Source: Clarkia xantiana subsp. parviflora (taxonomy: Eukaryota; Streptophyta; Magnoliopsida; Myrtales; Onagraceae). Taken from it: a stretch of 64,000 nt of DNA. A program made the position numbers and the translations under genes. The DNA lies in assembly GCA_036873135.1 (NCBI GenBank), contig JAPTYO010000002.1:32541452-32605451 (forward strand). The letters run 5' to 3'. Position 1 is the stretch's first letter. Each line of letters begins with the position of its first letter. Under the pieces are notes generated by a model that was not told the origin of the DNA, did no database searches, and was given only the letters and a program-made list of their open reading frames with translations. This document shows positions 34,222 to 45,530 of this stretch, piece after piece.

Positions 34222-36927
34222 TTAAGCTTGGTCCTTGTTGGAAGTTAGGTCCTCAGCAGCTTCGGAGGGAGTAGGATTCGGAGGGGCCTGGGCAGAAGGC
34301 TCCGCAGTCCGCGGAGTTGGGTCCGCGGCATCACCCTCATCACTCTCCGCGGGGAGGTTGAAGTATTTCTCCGCGAAAGGGGCGAGGGTCTCGGACTTCT
34401 TGAAGTCAATGGAATCCTCGTATGCTGTGTAGAGCTCTTCGACGGCATTGAACATAACGTTCTCCACCTCGGATTTGCAGAACCCCACAACATCCACCTT
34501 GAAATCTTCAGAGTTCCGATACTCCTCGCGACCTTCCAGATGACCCTCATCGTGACCCTGCAGGCGACCTTCCTCGTGGCCCTGAGCCTTGGCCTCAGCC
34601 AGCTTGGCCTCGAGTCCCGCCTTGGCCTCCGCGAGAGCTTCCGCGAGAACGCCCTTCTCGTGGATAAGCTGCCCCTTCTCCGCCTCGTTCCGCCGCTGAT
34701 CCTCCTGGACCATCCTCCGCTCCCGACGCAGGACGGCCTCGTGATCTTGAACCTGCTTGAGCAGGCCCTTAGCCATCTCGTCGAGGAGGGTCCGTTCCTT
34801 GGCTATCTTGTCCCTGGCCGCTACGGCCTCGTCGAGGTCCGCTTGGAGCTTGGCCAAAGCGTCGAAGTCCGACTTGGCTTGTGCCTCCTCCAAAGCGCCC
34901 TTCAGAGCAGGGATGAAGCCGAAGCAGCGCTGCTGGTCCGCGGTTTCCTAAGACAAGGGAAAAAGGATTAAAATTCGATAATCGGAGGCAAGAACAAGGA
35001 ATGAAAGAATGAAGTAAAGGTAAAAGTTTTACCTCCATCCGACGAATAGCCATCTTGCGGAGCTCCTCCTCGATGTCCTCCCGCGCCAAGGAGATTGGCC
35101 GCTTCAAGGCTAGAGGAATTGACCCTGCCAGCAGATGCAGGGCCAATTCAGGCTGAAGGTCCCCCCGTTGGAGTGAGACCCCTTGGAGAGACTCGATCGG
35201 GTTCCAGGGAACCGTCTCCTGGTCGGGGGTGAAAATCTTGTAAAGATTATCATCCACGGGGAGAGGAGGGATGACCCTGGAAGCTTCAGCCGGAGGAGCC
35301 ACCTCGGTCGGAGGCTCGGGAGTCGGAGTGCGAAACTCTGGAGGAGGACTCTGGGACACATCCTCCACGGTTGGCCTCAGGATGCTTCGGCCTGGCTTTC
35401 GGCGGGGAAGCAGGCCACCTTCATTCAGCTCCTCGGAGGAAGGAGAAGCCTCCAAATCAGTCACCTGACGGAACTGAGCTTCCGTCGGGATATCCTCCAT
35501 CATCGGCGCCTGTGGAGTCGCGGCCCGTGCTGGAGTAGCAGCCTTCCTCGGAGTGAGAGCCTCCGATGGACCTGCGGTTGCGGGACGAATAAAGTCAGGC
35601 AGAGTATCATGGGGGCACCAGATGATTTGGCGCTCGAGATGTTGGTCCTTTCCGAAGAAGTTGTAGTATCCCACCTTGAGAACGCGGGGGGTTTCTCCTC
35701 GAAGGATGTATTTGATTTCTCGAACCCGCGATTCCCGATCAGCGGGGATAAACTCCTCGGGAACCAGCTTCCTATATTTCTTAATAGCACGACGAACACG
35801 CTTACCTTCCTCGGCGGTAGTGACCCCGAAGGCTTAGTCTATTTCCTCCCTTCTGGCCTGCTTGGCCACGACCTGTTCTTCGGTCGGAGGGGCAACAGAA
35901 GAGGAAGCTCCCTTTTTCAGCGACTTCCGCTTCCGCTTGGAGCCACCTTGGACGGCATCAGTCTCACCCTGCTTCAACATGAGATGAGTCAGCAGAGATG
36001 CCTTCTTGGCTGCAAAAATGAAAAGACAAAGTGGTTAGAAGTATTACCTAGATGACCAAATCCTTGGAAACGGAATCAAGGAGCCGGACTCCGATATGAA
36101 TCAAGTCCTTCTCCACGAGCTTGTTGGCGTCGAGGGGAATAAAGGATTCCCCCGAACGATAGAGCTAGACCAGCTGGAGAGTGTTAAGGTCATCCTCGGT
36201 GTAGACCTCGAGCTTGGGGGCAGGGTCCTCCACAACCTCCCATCGGGGCCATGGGACAGAGCTGTTTTGGACGAAGAAGTAATACTTCTTCCATCCGCTA
36301 TTGTCGGACCCTGAATCACGAATAAGCACCCGATCCTTGTGGAACTTCCAGGTTTCGCTATCCCAGCCGAAACGTGAAAGTTGCTCCTTTGTCCACTTGG
36401 GGAGTCGGGGGGAGAAGGAGCAAACACCAGCCTTATTACACTTCATTCCGTAGAAGGTGCGGAAGAGCAGCAAACTGTATGTCCACTGCTGGCGGAGGCA
36501 TAGAAGCTGGAAAGCGTTCCACACGCGGATGGCATGTGGAGAGAAGGTGCAGGGATGTGTCTGGTAGAAGTTGCACATCTCCACCAGGTTCCCGCAAAAA
36601 GGGAATCGAATCCCAGCACTTATCTGCCCGGCGGAGACGAACACTTCTCCCTCTCGAGGACGCGTGACGATATGCTTCCTCCTGGTGGTAGGTTGAGACT
36701 CGTAGGGGAAGCGGGGTTCCTAGTCTGAAGTGATGCACCCTTCTCGGAGAGCAACCTCGTACGAGGTCTCGGAAATCTCGTTAACAGCAAACTCAAAGGT
36801 AAAGGGGGTCCTTGCCCCAGAACTAGCTTCGTCTAAAAACGGTTACAAACAGGAAAATTCAAGAAAAGGAGGAGAAAGTGATATCAATAAATCGTAGAAG
36901 CAAAGAGACGAAAACCTTACCAGACAT
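34222..36927 (-). pseudogene. Antisense intron-containing gene of Gypsy B
   Basis: On minus, ATG at 36927 (exon 1, 36927-36921) is followed by GTAAGG. Exon 2 starts at 36832 and runs to about 36048. Exon 3 is 36009-35033 and exon 4 is 34947-34222. The junctions 1/2 and 3/4 are in frame; the 2/3 junction is not resolved. Exon 2 encodes a domain with FCGNLVEMCNFYQTHPC, VWNAFQLLCLRQQW and GWKKYYFFVQ. Exon 3 has basic KRKRKS and proline-rich parts. Exon 4 is a long charged coiled-coil candidate with EGRLQGHDEGHLEG repeats. In-frame stops occur at 36722-36720, 36167-36165 and 35836-35834. Extra ORFs outside gag-pol, some antisense, are known in plant Tat-lineage Gypsy elements; their function is not settled. 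This copy is broken but its splice sites and promoter look kept. Confidence 0.75.
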
Positions 36928-37092
36928 TGTTGATGGTTGCTTGAAGAAGATGAAGAAAGATTTGGAGGGCTGGAGGTCTTGGATCACTGGAAGAGCAGAG
37001 GAAACTTGGAGAAGAAACTTCGAGGTTCGAAAATAGCAGGGCTTCCAGAGATTGAAACGGCGAGGAAGAATGAATAGTGCCAGGGTTTTAGC

Positions 37093-37099
37093 TTTTATA
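37093..37099 (-). promoter_or_regulatory. TATA box of the antisense gene
   Basis: On minus the sequence reads CTTATAAAAGC, about 165 bp upstream of the ATG at 36927. This leaves room for a 5' UTR of about 130 nt without ATG in the main frame. It is outside the 3' LTR, so it would be an internal promoter. Confidence 0.6.
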
Positions 37100-37524
37100 A
37101 GCAAAAGGACAACTGGATGGACTCAATCTTGACCGTTGAAGACGAAACGATTCAATCGTGATCGTCGAGATTGTGGGTACGGTACGGAAGAGACGTGGTG
37201 ACGTAATGAGTGCTTTTTCAGAAAGCAACAGTCACGCCGATTTGAGCGTCGTTTCATAATCCACAGCATTTAATGCTGCAGTAACCGAGGAGTCTCCTCG
37301 GATTTGGCAACTGTCTTTAGAGTCTAGTGGGCCTAAGGCAATCATAAGAGAGAAGCTAAGTTATTCAAGGATCGTGCTCAAGGCAAAAGCCTCCGATGGC
37401 AATATCGGGAGGTATGAAGACAAAGGCCTCCGATGGAAATATCGGGAGGTATGGAGACAAAGCCTCCGACGATGAGGCCAGGAGGTCTGGATCTGGAAGA
37501 CACGACGGACTGAAAGTCCCCCAT

Positions 37525-37538
37525 GTTTTGGGGGCAAA
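37525..37538 (+). promoter_or_regulatory. Polypurine tract of Gypsy B
   Basis: GTTTTGGGGGCAAA directly precedes the TG of the 3' LTR. It is the expected plus-strand primer. Confidence 0.8.
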
Positions 37539-38276
37539 TGATGGGTTCCGATGTAATCGTTAGCCCCGTTAACAGTCATCAGACGGCGAGTAAGTCCAGT
37601 GGGCCTCGTAAAAGGCCGGTTAGGCCCAAAGCCCAGTATGAAGGGTCCCGACTTTAGCGATCCTGATATATGAGCTGAACGCACCCGACAAGAAGCCTCT
37701 GAGTAGGCCCCGATGTGCCTTTGTGAAGGCCCCGATGATAAAGCCCCGATGAGGCTGGACCTGTCTCGTAAGACAAAGGGTCCTGAGTGGTGACCTAGAA
37801 TGAGATAACTCTGGAGTCCCCGACAGGAGTTGGGACTTGTGATCAGAGGATAAGACCGAGAAACCCGCCTACTAGATAGAGTAGTGGGAAGACGGTTAAA
37901 GATATAGATAACCTCCCCCGAGATACGCAGGGCGTGCCCGAGATACTCGGAGAGTGGGCAAGATACGCGGAGCGTGGGGCGAGATATACGGAATCCCGAA
38001 CGAGATATACGGAATCATGGGTACAACGGCCAAGCACGGTCACAGGTAGCTGAGTAACTTCCCCTCCTATATAAAGGAGGAAGTTACCTCAGAAAACACA
38101 TTCTCTAATACGAACTTAGATTACTACTTACCACCCCATTGATCACATACTCATTTAGGCATCGGAGAGGGATTCTGGGTCACCACCCAGGTCATCCCCT
38201 TTTGCATGATTACGCGGAGCCCAGGAGTTCAAGCTTTCCGTCAAGAACGTAACGGAGCTTCGACCGTGATCCAACA
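37539..38276 (+). repeat. 3' LTR of Gypsy B
   Basis: 738 bp, same length as the 5' LTR with about 13 substitutions by eye. The TATA-in-palindrome unit is at 38050-38092. Confidence 0.95.
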
Positions 38277-38278
38277 AC

Positions 38279-38890
38279 GACAAAATTGGACGAGTAATTG
38301 AAAAGAGTATCAATTACCATTGTTTTGAAACATGTTGTATATTTTAAAATATATTGGTACTAAAAACCATTTTTTCAAACATATTTTATGGTTTATATAT
38401 TTATTCTTATTGAACCTCATATTGTAATACATTAGGTTAGAGTAACTAAAATTTATAGTTATAACAAGTGATAATAATAAAACGTACAACATACTATTTA
38501 AGTGAAAAGCCACAAATTTAAAATGAATGAACTTTTTTTTCCGAATGGATTGAATAATAGTGTTACAAAATATTAATTACAAAACATATTTGACGACAAA
38601 TTTGGACAAGTGATTGAAAATAGTATCAATTATCATTGTTTTGAAACATGTTGTGCATTTTAAAACATATTGATACTAAAAATCATCTTTCTCAAACATA
38701 TTTTACGGTTTATATGTTTGTTCTTATTGAACCTCATATTATAATACATTAGGTTAGAGTAACTAAAATTTATAGTTTAACAAAAGAGTGATGATTAATA
38801 AAACGTACAAACATACTATTTAAGTGAAAAGCCCCAAATTTAAAATTGATGAACTTTTTTCCGAATGGATTGAATAATAATGTTAAAAAA
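38279..38890. repeat. Two tandem copies of a roughly 310-bp unit inside hAT
   Basis: 38279-38595 and 38596-38890 share TTGTTTTGAAACATGTTGT, TTATTGAACCTCATATT, AATACATTAGGTTAGAGTAAC and CCGAATGGATTGAATAAT. Gypsy B inserted at the start of the first copy. Confidence 0.85.
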
Positions 38891-39085
38891 TAATAATGAA
38901 GTTCAACAAAATATTAATGAGGGCTCATTCTCTCACACTAAAATAATGTGGATCTTACAACAAAATAATGAGGATCGAGATATAATTTGCTTCAGAAATA
39001 AACCTAGGATCTCAATAAAAATACTCGATAATGTGGTTAATTTCGTAACCACATTATCTTTAATGCATCCGCCACTGATCAAGTC

Positions 39086-39480
39086 AGATGGTTGCAATCC
39101 AAGATGTGGACTAGCTAGCTAGACGGTCTAGCCTTGATCCTAGGGTTGATCAAGAGTCACGCACGTATCCGGGCTCTTAACCTGCAGGAAGCACTAGGTG
39201 GACGTGGATATCTTCGAATCTGTACTTCTTAAACATGCCCATTCTTTTTAAAAGAAATATATATTTAATCATGTAACGTTAGATTCAATCTATTGTTTAA
39301 TTTTTATCAAAAAAAAAAAAAATCTATACTTCAATGTTCAATCATCATGGTTTACAATAAAAAAAAAAATCATCATGGCATGAAAAACAATAAAATATCA
39401 AAACTTAAACAATGCGATCTCACTAACACTAACTATACTTTTATGTGGGCCCATGTTATGTTGACGTCAACACATTATCG
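39086..39480. other. AT-rich intergenic sequence
   Basis: No gene seen. Poly-A runs lie near 39308 and 39360. Confidence 0.5.
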
Positions 39481-40420
39481 GCTGAAAAATTCTTCTATAA
39501 CTCGGTGGTAACACATGTAATCTACGTGTTGCCACTCCTCTACTCATATTGATATCAGTGTTATCAGAACCGAGCCGGACCTGCGGTCCGACCGGGTTCG
39601 AACCGGTGCCTACAACGGTCCGATTCGAACAAATTTGGAGGATGTACGCGAACCCGGTTCGATAACCGGGTTTTTAGGGAACCGGCCGGTTCTGAGCGGA
39701 CCGGACGATTTTCCGGTTTGTCGGTTCGGGCTATAAGCCAAAAAAAAAACATCTTATTTATTACTAAAATTCGGTTCAAACAGGAAACCCTAAACTTCAA
39801 ATACAAAACATATGGAGCGCGCCGCAGCAGATGGCCTACCCACTGATGGCTGCCGCATGAAGATCTGCGAGATCAATTCCGTTCCAATTGGATTTCAGTA
39901 TGTATGCCACATGAAGATATGCGAGATCAATTCGAATAGAATGAGGAGATCACTTCAGACAGAACGGCGCGGCTAACCCGAAATCATCGAGATCTGCAAA
40001 TTCGAAATCGACGAGATCTGGAAACCGAAATCAGCTCGAGGGGAGGGAGGAGAGGAGATGGAGGGATGGAGAACAGAGGGAAGGAGATTGGGGGTTGGAA
40101 GAAAGGGAAGTTGGGAGGGATAGATGTGGGAATGGAAGGGATGGAGATGAGGTCGTATTCATCTGGGAATGGAAGGGGAGGTCATCTGGGAATGGAAGGG
40201 GAGGGATGACAGATGAGGGCGTGAAATATAAGTGTTGGAGCAGTCGAACCGGGTCGAACCGATGAACCGTGAACCGGAGCTCTAATTGGTTCGGCGTCCC
40301 GTCCGGTTCTGATAACACTGATTGATATGTGATTGGGTCCCACATGGTCCCATACCACTGTGAAATAGAGAGGGGTAAAACGTGTTACCACCGAGTTACC
40401 GGAGAAAACCTCTTATCGGC
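39481..40420. mobile_element. Foldback element containing a nested hAT
   Basis: CTCGGTGGTAACAC (39501-39514) and GTGTTACCACCGAG (40382-40395) are exact inverted copies, with weaker pairing further out to ATCGGC near both ends. Removing the hAT leaves about 170 bp. No TSD was found. Confidence 0.6.
39556..40320. mobile_element. hAT-type non-autonomous element, 765 bp
   Basis: The termini CAGTGTTATCAGAACCG and CGGTTCTGATAACACTG are inverted (one mismatch at most). The 8-bp TSD ATTGATAT is exact (39548-39555, 40321-40328). The subterminal parts are rich in GAACCGG/CCGGTTC words. No transposase ORF. Confidence 0.93.
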
Positions 40421-41023
40421 GATATAATTATGAAAAATTGACATGGCGAAACAAATGGAAATTTCAAACTATGTAATGATTAAGAGCATCGCGATGATAG
40501 AAAAATGCTAAAAGAGCCTACTATTTTATACGGCTTTTTTGCCCGACACTATTTTTCCTCGTGACACGTGGGCTCTGGTGAACGATTACTCTCTTTCTTT
40601 CTTTCGTTTTATTTATTTTTCTTTTTTACCCCTATATTAATTGTTTCTTATTTTAGTTTTTTTTTCTATTGATAATAATTGTAGCAACGTAACTAAAATA
40701 TTGAATTACTATAATAAGTACCAACATTATAAATTTATAATATCTTATTAGACATCTATTATATATTTATACTTTTGTATATATATATATATACATATTT
40801 TATTTAAAATATTTAGTTAAGTACTATGGTATTTAAATTACCGTATTTCTAACATTATCTTTCTACGTCAAATTTGTATTTATATACTTCTTTAGTGAAA
40901 ATATTTTATAAGTTCATTTTTTTAATTCAGTGGGGTAGTCCTAGGGTTTATCAAGAGGCAGCACATGTAGCATGACTTACTCCATAACTAGATTTATCTT
41001 TGTTTATATCGGGTCATACTATA
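40421..41023. other. AT-rich intergenic sequence
   Basis: No gene or clear repeat ends. A TATATATATATA run is near 40780. Confidence 0.5.
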
Positions 41024-41668
41024 TGTTTCGTCCAAACCCGCTTGACGTAACGGACTTGACGAATCCTTAAGTTGATCGCTGTGTCAGGTTCTTCTACTTG
41101 CGCTCCTTACTTCACGATCGTTGTCCGAACCTGCACACAGGGGCAGTAACCAGCACGGAGAGGGGGTGCCGGTTGAGCCCTCTCCGATGCCTAAATGAGA
41201 ATTTTAGAGAGAGAAAGCTAGAGAGAAGTCAGATCTCCTAAGTCAATCTCAAGTGAATGTAAAAATAAAATGAGTGGCCTAGGTCCCTTTTATAGACAAC
41301 CTTAGGACCGACCCCGGTTTTTGTACGGTTCGACGCCAGTTTAAAAGAAAGTGTGAACCGTCGTCTGGTTTTATCAAGGTTGGCTATTGGAAAACTCTAA
41401 CTTAGTGTACGAACACAAATGGGACACGCGCATTGCAGACGACGACTCGAATCACGCCGGATTTGGGCAATCCTGGCGTGATCCGGGTCGCCTAGGGCAA
41501 TTCAGGGGTCCGGATTGCCAGCAATCCGGAGGTCCGATCCGGACGCGTGTGTCGCGCGTCCGAACCGTTTCGACCATCGATAACGTGTTTCTATCTGTTT
41601 ACGTGATTTTGACGTGTTTACGAAGTCCGAAACGTAAATTCGAACCCGAATTGGGCAGATATCTATCA
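41024..41668 (-). repeat. 3' LTR remnant of a third Gypsy (Tat-type) family
   Basis: On minus it starts TGATAGATATCTGCCC, preceded by a polypurine tract (GACTCGGGGGCAAG), and ends GGACGAAACA. It keeps the ACTCATTTAGGCATCGGAGAG word of the A and B LTRs. On plus, CCTAGGTCCC TTTTATA GACAACCTTAGG again places a TATA box between paired arms (about 41278-41312). No TSD; the internal region to the right is not recognisable as pol. Confidence 0.65.
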
Positions 41669-43560
41669 CTTGCCCCCGAGTCAAGTAATGGTTCAAACCT
41701 TGCTTGACTCTATTTTAAGATAGGATAAATGCCGAATTTAGGCTCGGTGCTGACCTCAGAGGTTGACTGATCATCAATTGGGCACGCGGGCCTTGATATC
41801 GTCTATCTATCCTTAATTTTTCTTGGTGAGTAATTTGACATCTGCTTACATGGTTAGTGTAGGTATGTGAAGAGTTATAAATGCATGTGATCATATTTAT
41901 GGATGTTGACATGCCTAAGAATGCACCGACTGCGAACGCGTTAGACATGGACGTATCCGACACGGGCACGACAGGTGCATTTATAGTAATGAGGACATAC
42001 ATGGTGCAATGATGTATGATTGATAATAAAATCATGCAATTAATTATGTAATGATGAAAATGTAGATAATGGATTAAGATAGATGAGATGACAATAAATA
42101 AATCATGGATATGTAACTCATGAGCATGATTGCGTACGTCGAGTCTAAAAATGATGTATGTTGTAGTAAGGGTGTAAAAACACTTAGTCATGCTACTAAG
42201 GACTTGTAAAAAATAGAGAGGGATCAAAGATTACCCATAGGTATAAATACTATTAGTAGGAATGAGAGAGGGAGTATTCATTAGTTGAGCCTCCACACTT
42301 AGTAGTTTTTAGGACCACTCTCATTTCTTGAAGGAGAAGAAACCTTGGTGTAGCAAACTTGGGGTGCTAAATCACATTGGTCGGCCACATTTAATCACCA
42401 TCACGGCGACGGGACAACGACAAGGAGTTGTGGCAGCACGGGGGCAGCTCACGGTGGTAAGGGCGGCGGCGCATGACATCCACGGCGGCGGCGCGTGACT
42501 TCTACGGCTGAGGTGAGATTTTCCGGCGGCCTTTGGTGGTGTTTTTCACGGTGGTTCGATCGTCTTGAGGTGGTGAGCTCAATTTTGGGTATGGCGAAAC
42601 CATTTGCAACCTTGTTTGGATCCAATTTGATCTTGATTGTCTCTTGAAGTTGATTATTCTAGAATGTCCATAAGGTGTTTGTTAAAAATTCTACAAGAAT
42701 TAGTTCCACAAATCGGCCAAAATTTTGGCTAAGTACTGAAAATTTAGAAACATGATTGTAAGTAGTAATACTTTCCTCATGTATGGTGGTCACTGTTGAC
42801 ATGTTGCACCTTGATGTAGATATTGGTCAAACACTCTTGATGTTTATTGTTGATAGTTGATATTTGATCATTGTTATCTCCCCCATGATAAAACACTAAG
42901 GAAATATCTCTTGGTAGTTGATGCTTACTACTTGACATCCGTCGCCTGTCGTCTGTCGTCTGTTGTCATGTTGGAATACTTAGAAAATATTTCTTGATAG
43001 TTGATGCTTGTTATCTGTCGTCTGATATAATGGTGAAACACTTAGAAAATATTTCTTGATAGTTAACGCTTGCTACCTGTCGTCTGCTATCATGGTGAAA
43101 CACTTATAAAATATTTATTGATAGTTTAGCCCATGACCATACTAGTATAGTGACTAGTATGCCGTTAACTCATGCATACGTCCACTTGACATCATAATCA
43201 TGATAACTGTAGAAGTTGAATTTAATCTTCTCTTGATTAATCACATGAGTAAGTAAGAACACATGTTGCGAATGTGACCATTGCACGCGTGTTCACCGCG
43301 CGCGTCACTTGTCGTATACATGATCATAGCATACGTGATGTAGTATCTTGAGCACTTAGAATTTCTCAAGTGTCTTAAAGCATGTATTGTAGTCATGAAG
43401 CAATGGTATAGCATTATGTAAGCGCGTCGTTTGTCATGTACGTGCTTGACGTGTGCACACTCAGCGCGCGTGTTGTAACCACTTGAACACTTAGATTTCT
43501 TCCTTGAACGTCAATATACATGTTGTAGTCCTGCATTAATTAGAAGATACATGCAAGTAT
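41669..43560. other. No gene recognised; repeat-derived sequence
   Basis: GC-richer patch 42400-42560 (GGCGGCGGCGC, CACGGTGG). A TATA-like GGTATAAATAC lies near 42240. No domain found in any frame. Confidence 0.4.
42892..43128. repeat. Tandem repeat, about 62-bp unit, three to four copies
   Basis: The unit contains AACACTTAGAAAATATTTCTTGATAGTT, shown here as its two halves AACACTTAGAAAATA and TTTCTTGATAGTT, followed by ATGCTTG and CTGTCGTCTG. The first copy is longer and more diverged. Confidence 0.8.
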
Positions 43561-44331
43561 AAATGTTAGTGCCATAATAATATTCTCACTTGTTACCTTA
43601 AGTAAAGGCGTAGTTAGCATATGGTGACGTGGCGCCGTAATAGGAGCCCGTTAATTAAGGGAATTACCTAAGTTAATTAGGTAATTGTCAATCTGGGCTA
43701 ATTGGGCCAAATCCAATTAGTAATTGACAAGGGAGACCCAAAATGGGCCTCCCCTCTTATTGTGCATGGTTCGGCCAAAACCCTAGTACCACATTGGTTG
43801 GAGTTGCCTTTTGACAACTCCACCCAATACTATATATAAGGGTGACTCCTAAGGGTTTAAACACACAATTAAGAACAAGGATCTCCATTGAGAAAACTTG
43901 TCACCCTAGTCTAATATTTTGGCACCATCAACATCAAGTCCGAGGTTCCATCTCCATTGAAGAATCGATCAGAGGTCTTGTTGTGGAGCTATATCGTGTG
44001 GGACTTCTTCTAACAAAGAACTTGCACGTGGTTCCGACCGGAGGATCAGAACTCCCTCCACATCGTTCTTGGGCATGAAAGCTAAAAGGTATGTGTACTA
44101 ATTCCACTACGTAGATTAGAGTCCTTGGATCTTGCGCCTGCAGGACTCCGCGCGTGGACTTGTTTCCGAGTACTATTTCACGAGTAGTCGTGGCATTACT
44201 CTACAGTTATCTTCCGTTGCTTCTACCAACTTCTGCGTCCAGACGTAACAGGGTTGTGTAGCATGAAGATGCGTTGGCCTTGTTTACAAGAGAAGGGGTT
44301 CGCAACACTTGGGCTTGGAGACGCATAGTGG
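43561..44331 (+). other. Possible LTR-like sequence, unassigned
   Basis: A TATA box (ACTATATATAAGG, 43831-43843) follows a GC-moderate stretch, and the segment runs to GACGTAACA near 44249. The layout resembles an LTR promoter followed by leader, but no partner copy or primer-binding site was found. Confidence 0.3.
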
Positions 44332-45045
44332 GATAGTGATGTCAGGCTTGCCGCGAATGCTGACCATTCTGGTTCTCATTGGCGACATCAATACTTCTTT
44401 GTGTGTGATGTTGGCACTACTTGGGATACCACGCATGTTACAGAGGTTGATCCTGCCCCCACTTTCTCTGAGCTTTCTTCTGCGGATAGGAAGGTTTTGA
44501 AACACATATATCAGTGTCAACAGGCGCGCACGTATCATTGTCTGTTGCGTGCATCAGACTAGGAGTTGATTGATGCAGGGATTCATGTGCTTTCTTCTGA
44601 GGATTCGGTATACTAAAAGCCTTTATAACTTCCTATTATGTTGTGATGTAGGTTGGTTTGATGGAAAGAGCTTGTCCTTGCAGACGGATCCTGCTCGTGT
44701 TATTTCTTCTACTAAGAAGGTCGCGTCGTCTCCTGTTCCTCCCACTCCTAAGGCTTCCGGACATGGCCGCGGCAAGGGATTGAAGAGTAAAATATTCCCT
44801 TGTGATTTTCCTTTGTCTTACTATTCTTCCGTTTTATTTTCCTTAACTTGTCTTTGTTTGCAGGCCGCTCGGCTCTCGTGACTGAGCGCGTTGTTCCGGC
44901 TCCGAACTCCTGCCTACCTGCTAAGAGATCCGACTTTGTGGCGTGTGCCTCGAGTGAACCCAAGCGCACTAAGGTCGGTGCGACAAGCCAAACTCCTTCC
45001 CGCGGGAAAGGAAAAGGAGTGGAAGGTCGTATAGAGGCGTTTTAG
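44332..45045 (+). pseudogene. Spliced fragment resembling the Gypsy antisense gene
   Basis: 44332-44562 is open (SHWRHQYFFVCDVG...SADRKVLKHIYQ) and resembles the W..YFFV region of the antisense gene in Gypsy B. 44652-44786 encodes GWFDGKS then a Ser/Pro/Lys-rich part. A GT-AG intron (44787-44863) joins in frame to 44864-45045, which is basic and ends GKGKGVEGRIEAF. Three exon-like pieces in order suggest a relic of a similar accessory gene from another element. Confidence 0.45.
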
Positions 45046-45530
45046 TATATATTTTGATAGTTTGTAATGTGTGTTTCTACATGCTTGTGGAGTATCATAC
45101 TTGTGTTTTTTTTACTATTATGGTTGACTTAATTATAACATATATAAATTTTAAAAGTATGAAAAAATATGAATTTTTTTAACTACGCCTAATATTTGTA
45201 TCATATTATTAATAATATCAATTTTTCTATAGGATTCACCATTATAACAATAAAAAACTGTAAAAGATACCACAAGCTTGGTGCTTGTGGAGCATAGTAG
45301 AAAGAACCGTTTGTAATGGGTCTATTCAAAAGTTGTAATATCATATGCATAATATATAACTAACGAACTGAAAGTCAAATAACAAAGACCAATTAAATTA
45401 ATTATCAATATCAAATTTGAGTTTTTATAATATCTTAATAATTATATAAATAAATTAGTTTACTGCGCAACAGGTACTAATTGCATGATGATGATTACCA
45501 CTTAATTTATTTTACTTAATCATTGTCAAT
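45046..45530. other. AT-rich intergenic sequence
   Basis: No gene or clear repeat ends seen. Confidence 0.5.

Larger units (their letters stand above)
26875..38276 (+). mobile_element. Ty3/Gypsy element B (Tat type), complete structure, 11.4 kb
   Basis: It has two 738-bp LTRs, exact 5-bp TSD ACGAC (26870-26874, 38277-38281), a primer-binding site after the 5' LTR and a polypurine tract before the 3' LTR. Gag-pol with dual RNase H, a repeat-rich spacer (33.3-34.2 kb) and an antisense gene (36927-34222) follow in order. Hand comparison of the LTRs gives about 13 substitutions in 738 positions, a fairly recent insertion. The gag-pol nevertheless has several stops and frameshifts. Confidence 0.96.
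26495..39077. mobile_element. hAT-type DNA transposon split by Gypsy B
   Basis: The termini are CAGTGGCGGAT (26495) and ATCCGCCACTG (to 39077). They are flanked by the exact 8-bp TSD ATCAAGTC (26487-26494, 39078-39085). Removing Gypsy B leaves about 1.18 kb, too short for a transposase, so it is non-autonomous. Its right part contains two tandem copies of a roughly 310-bp unit. Confidence 0.93.
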
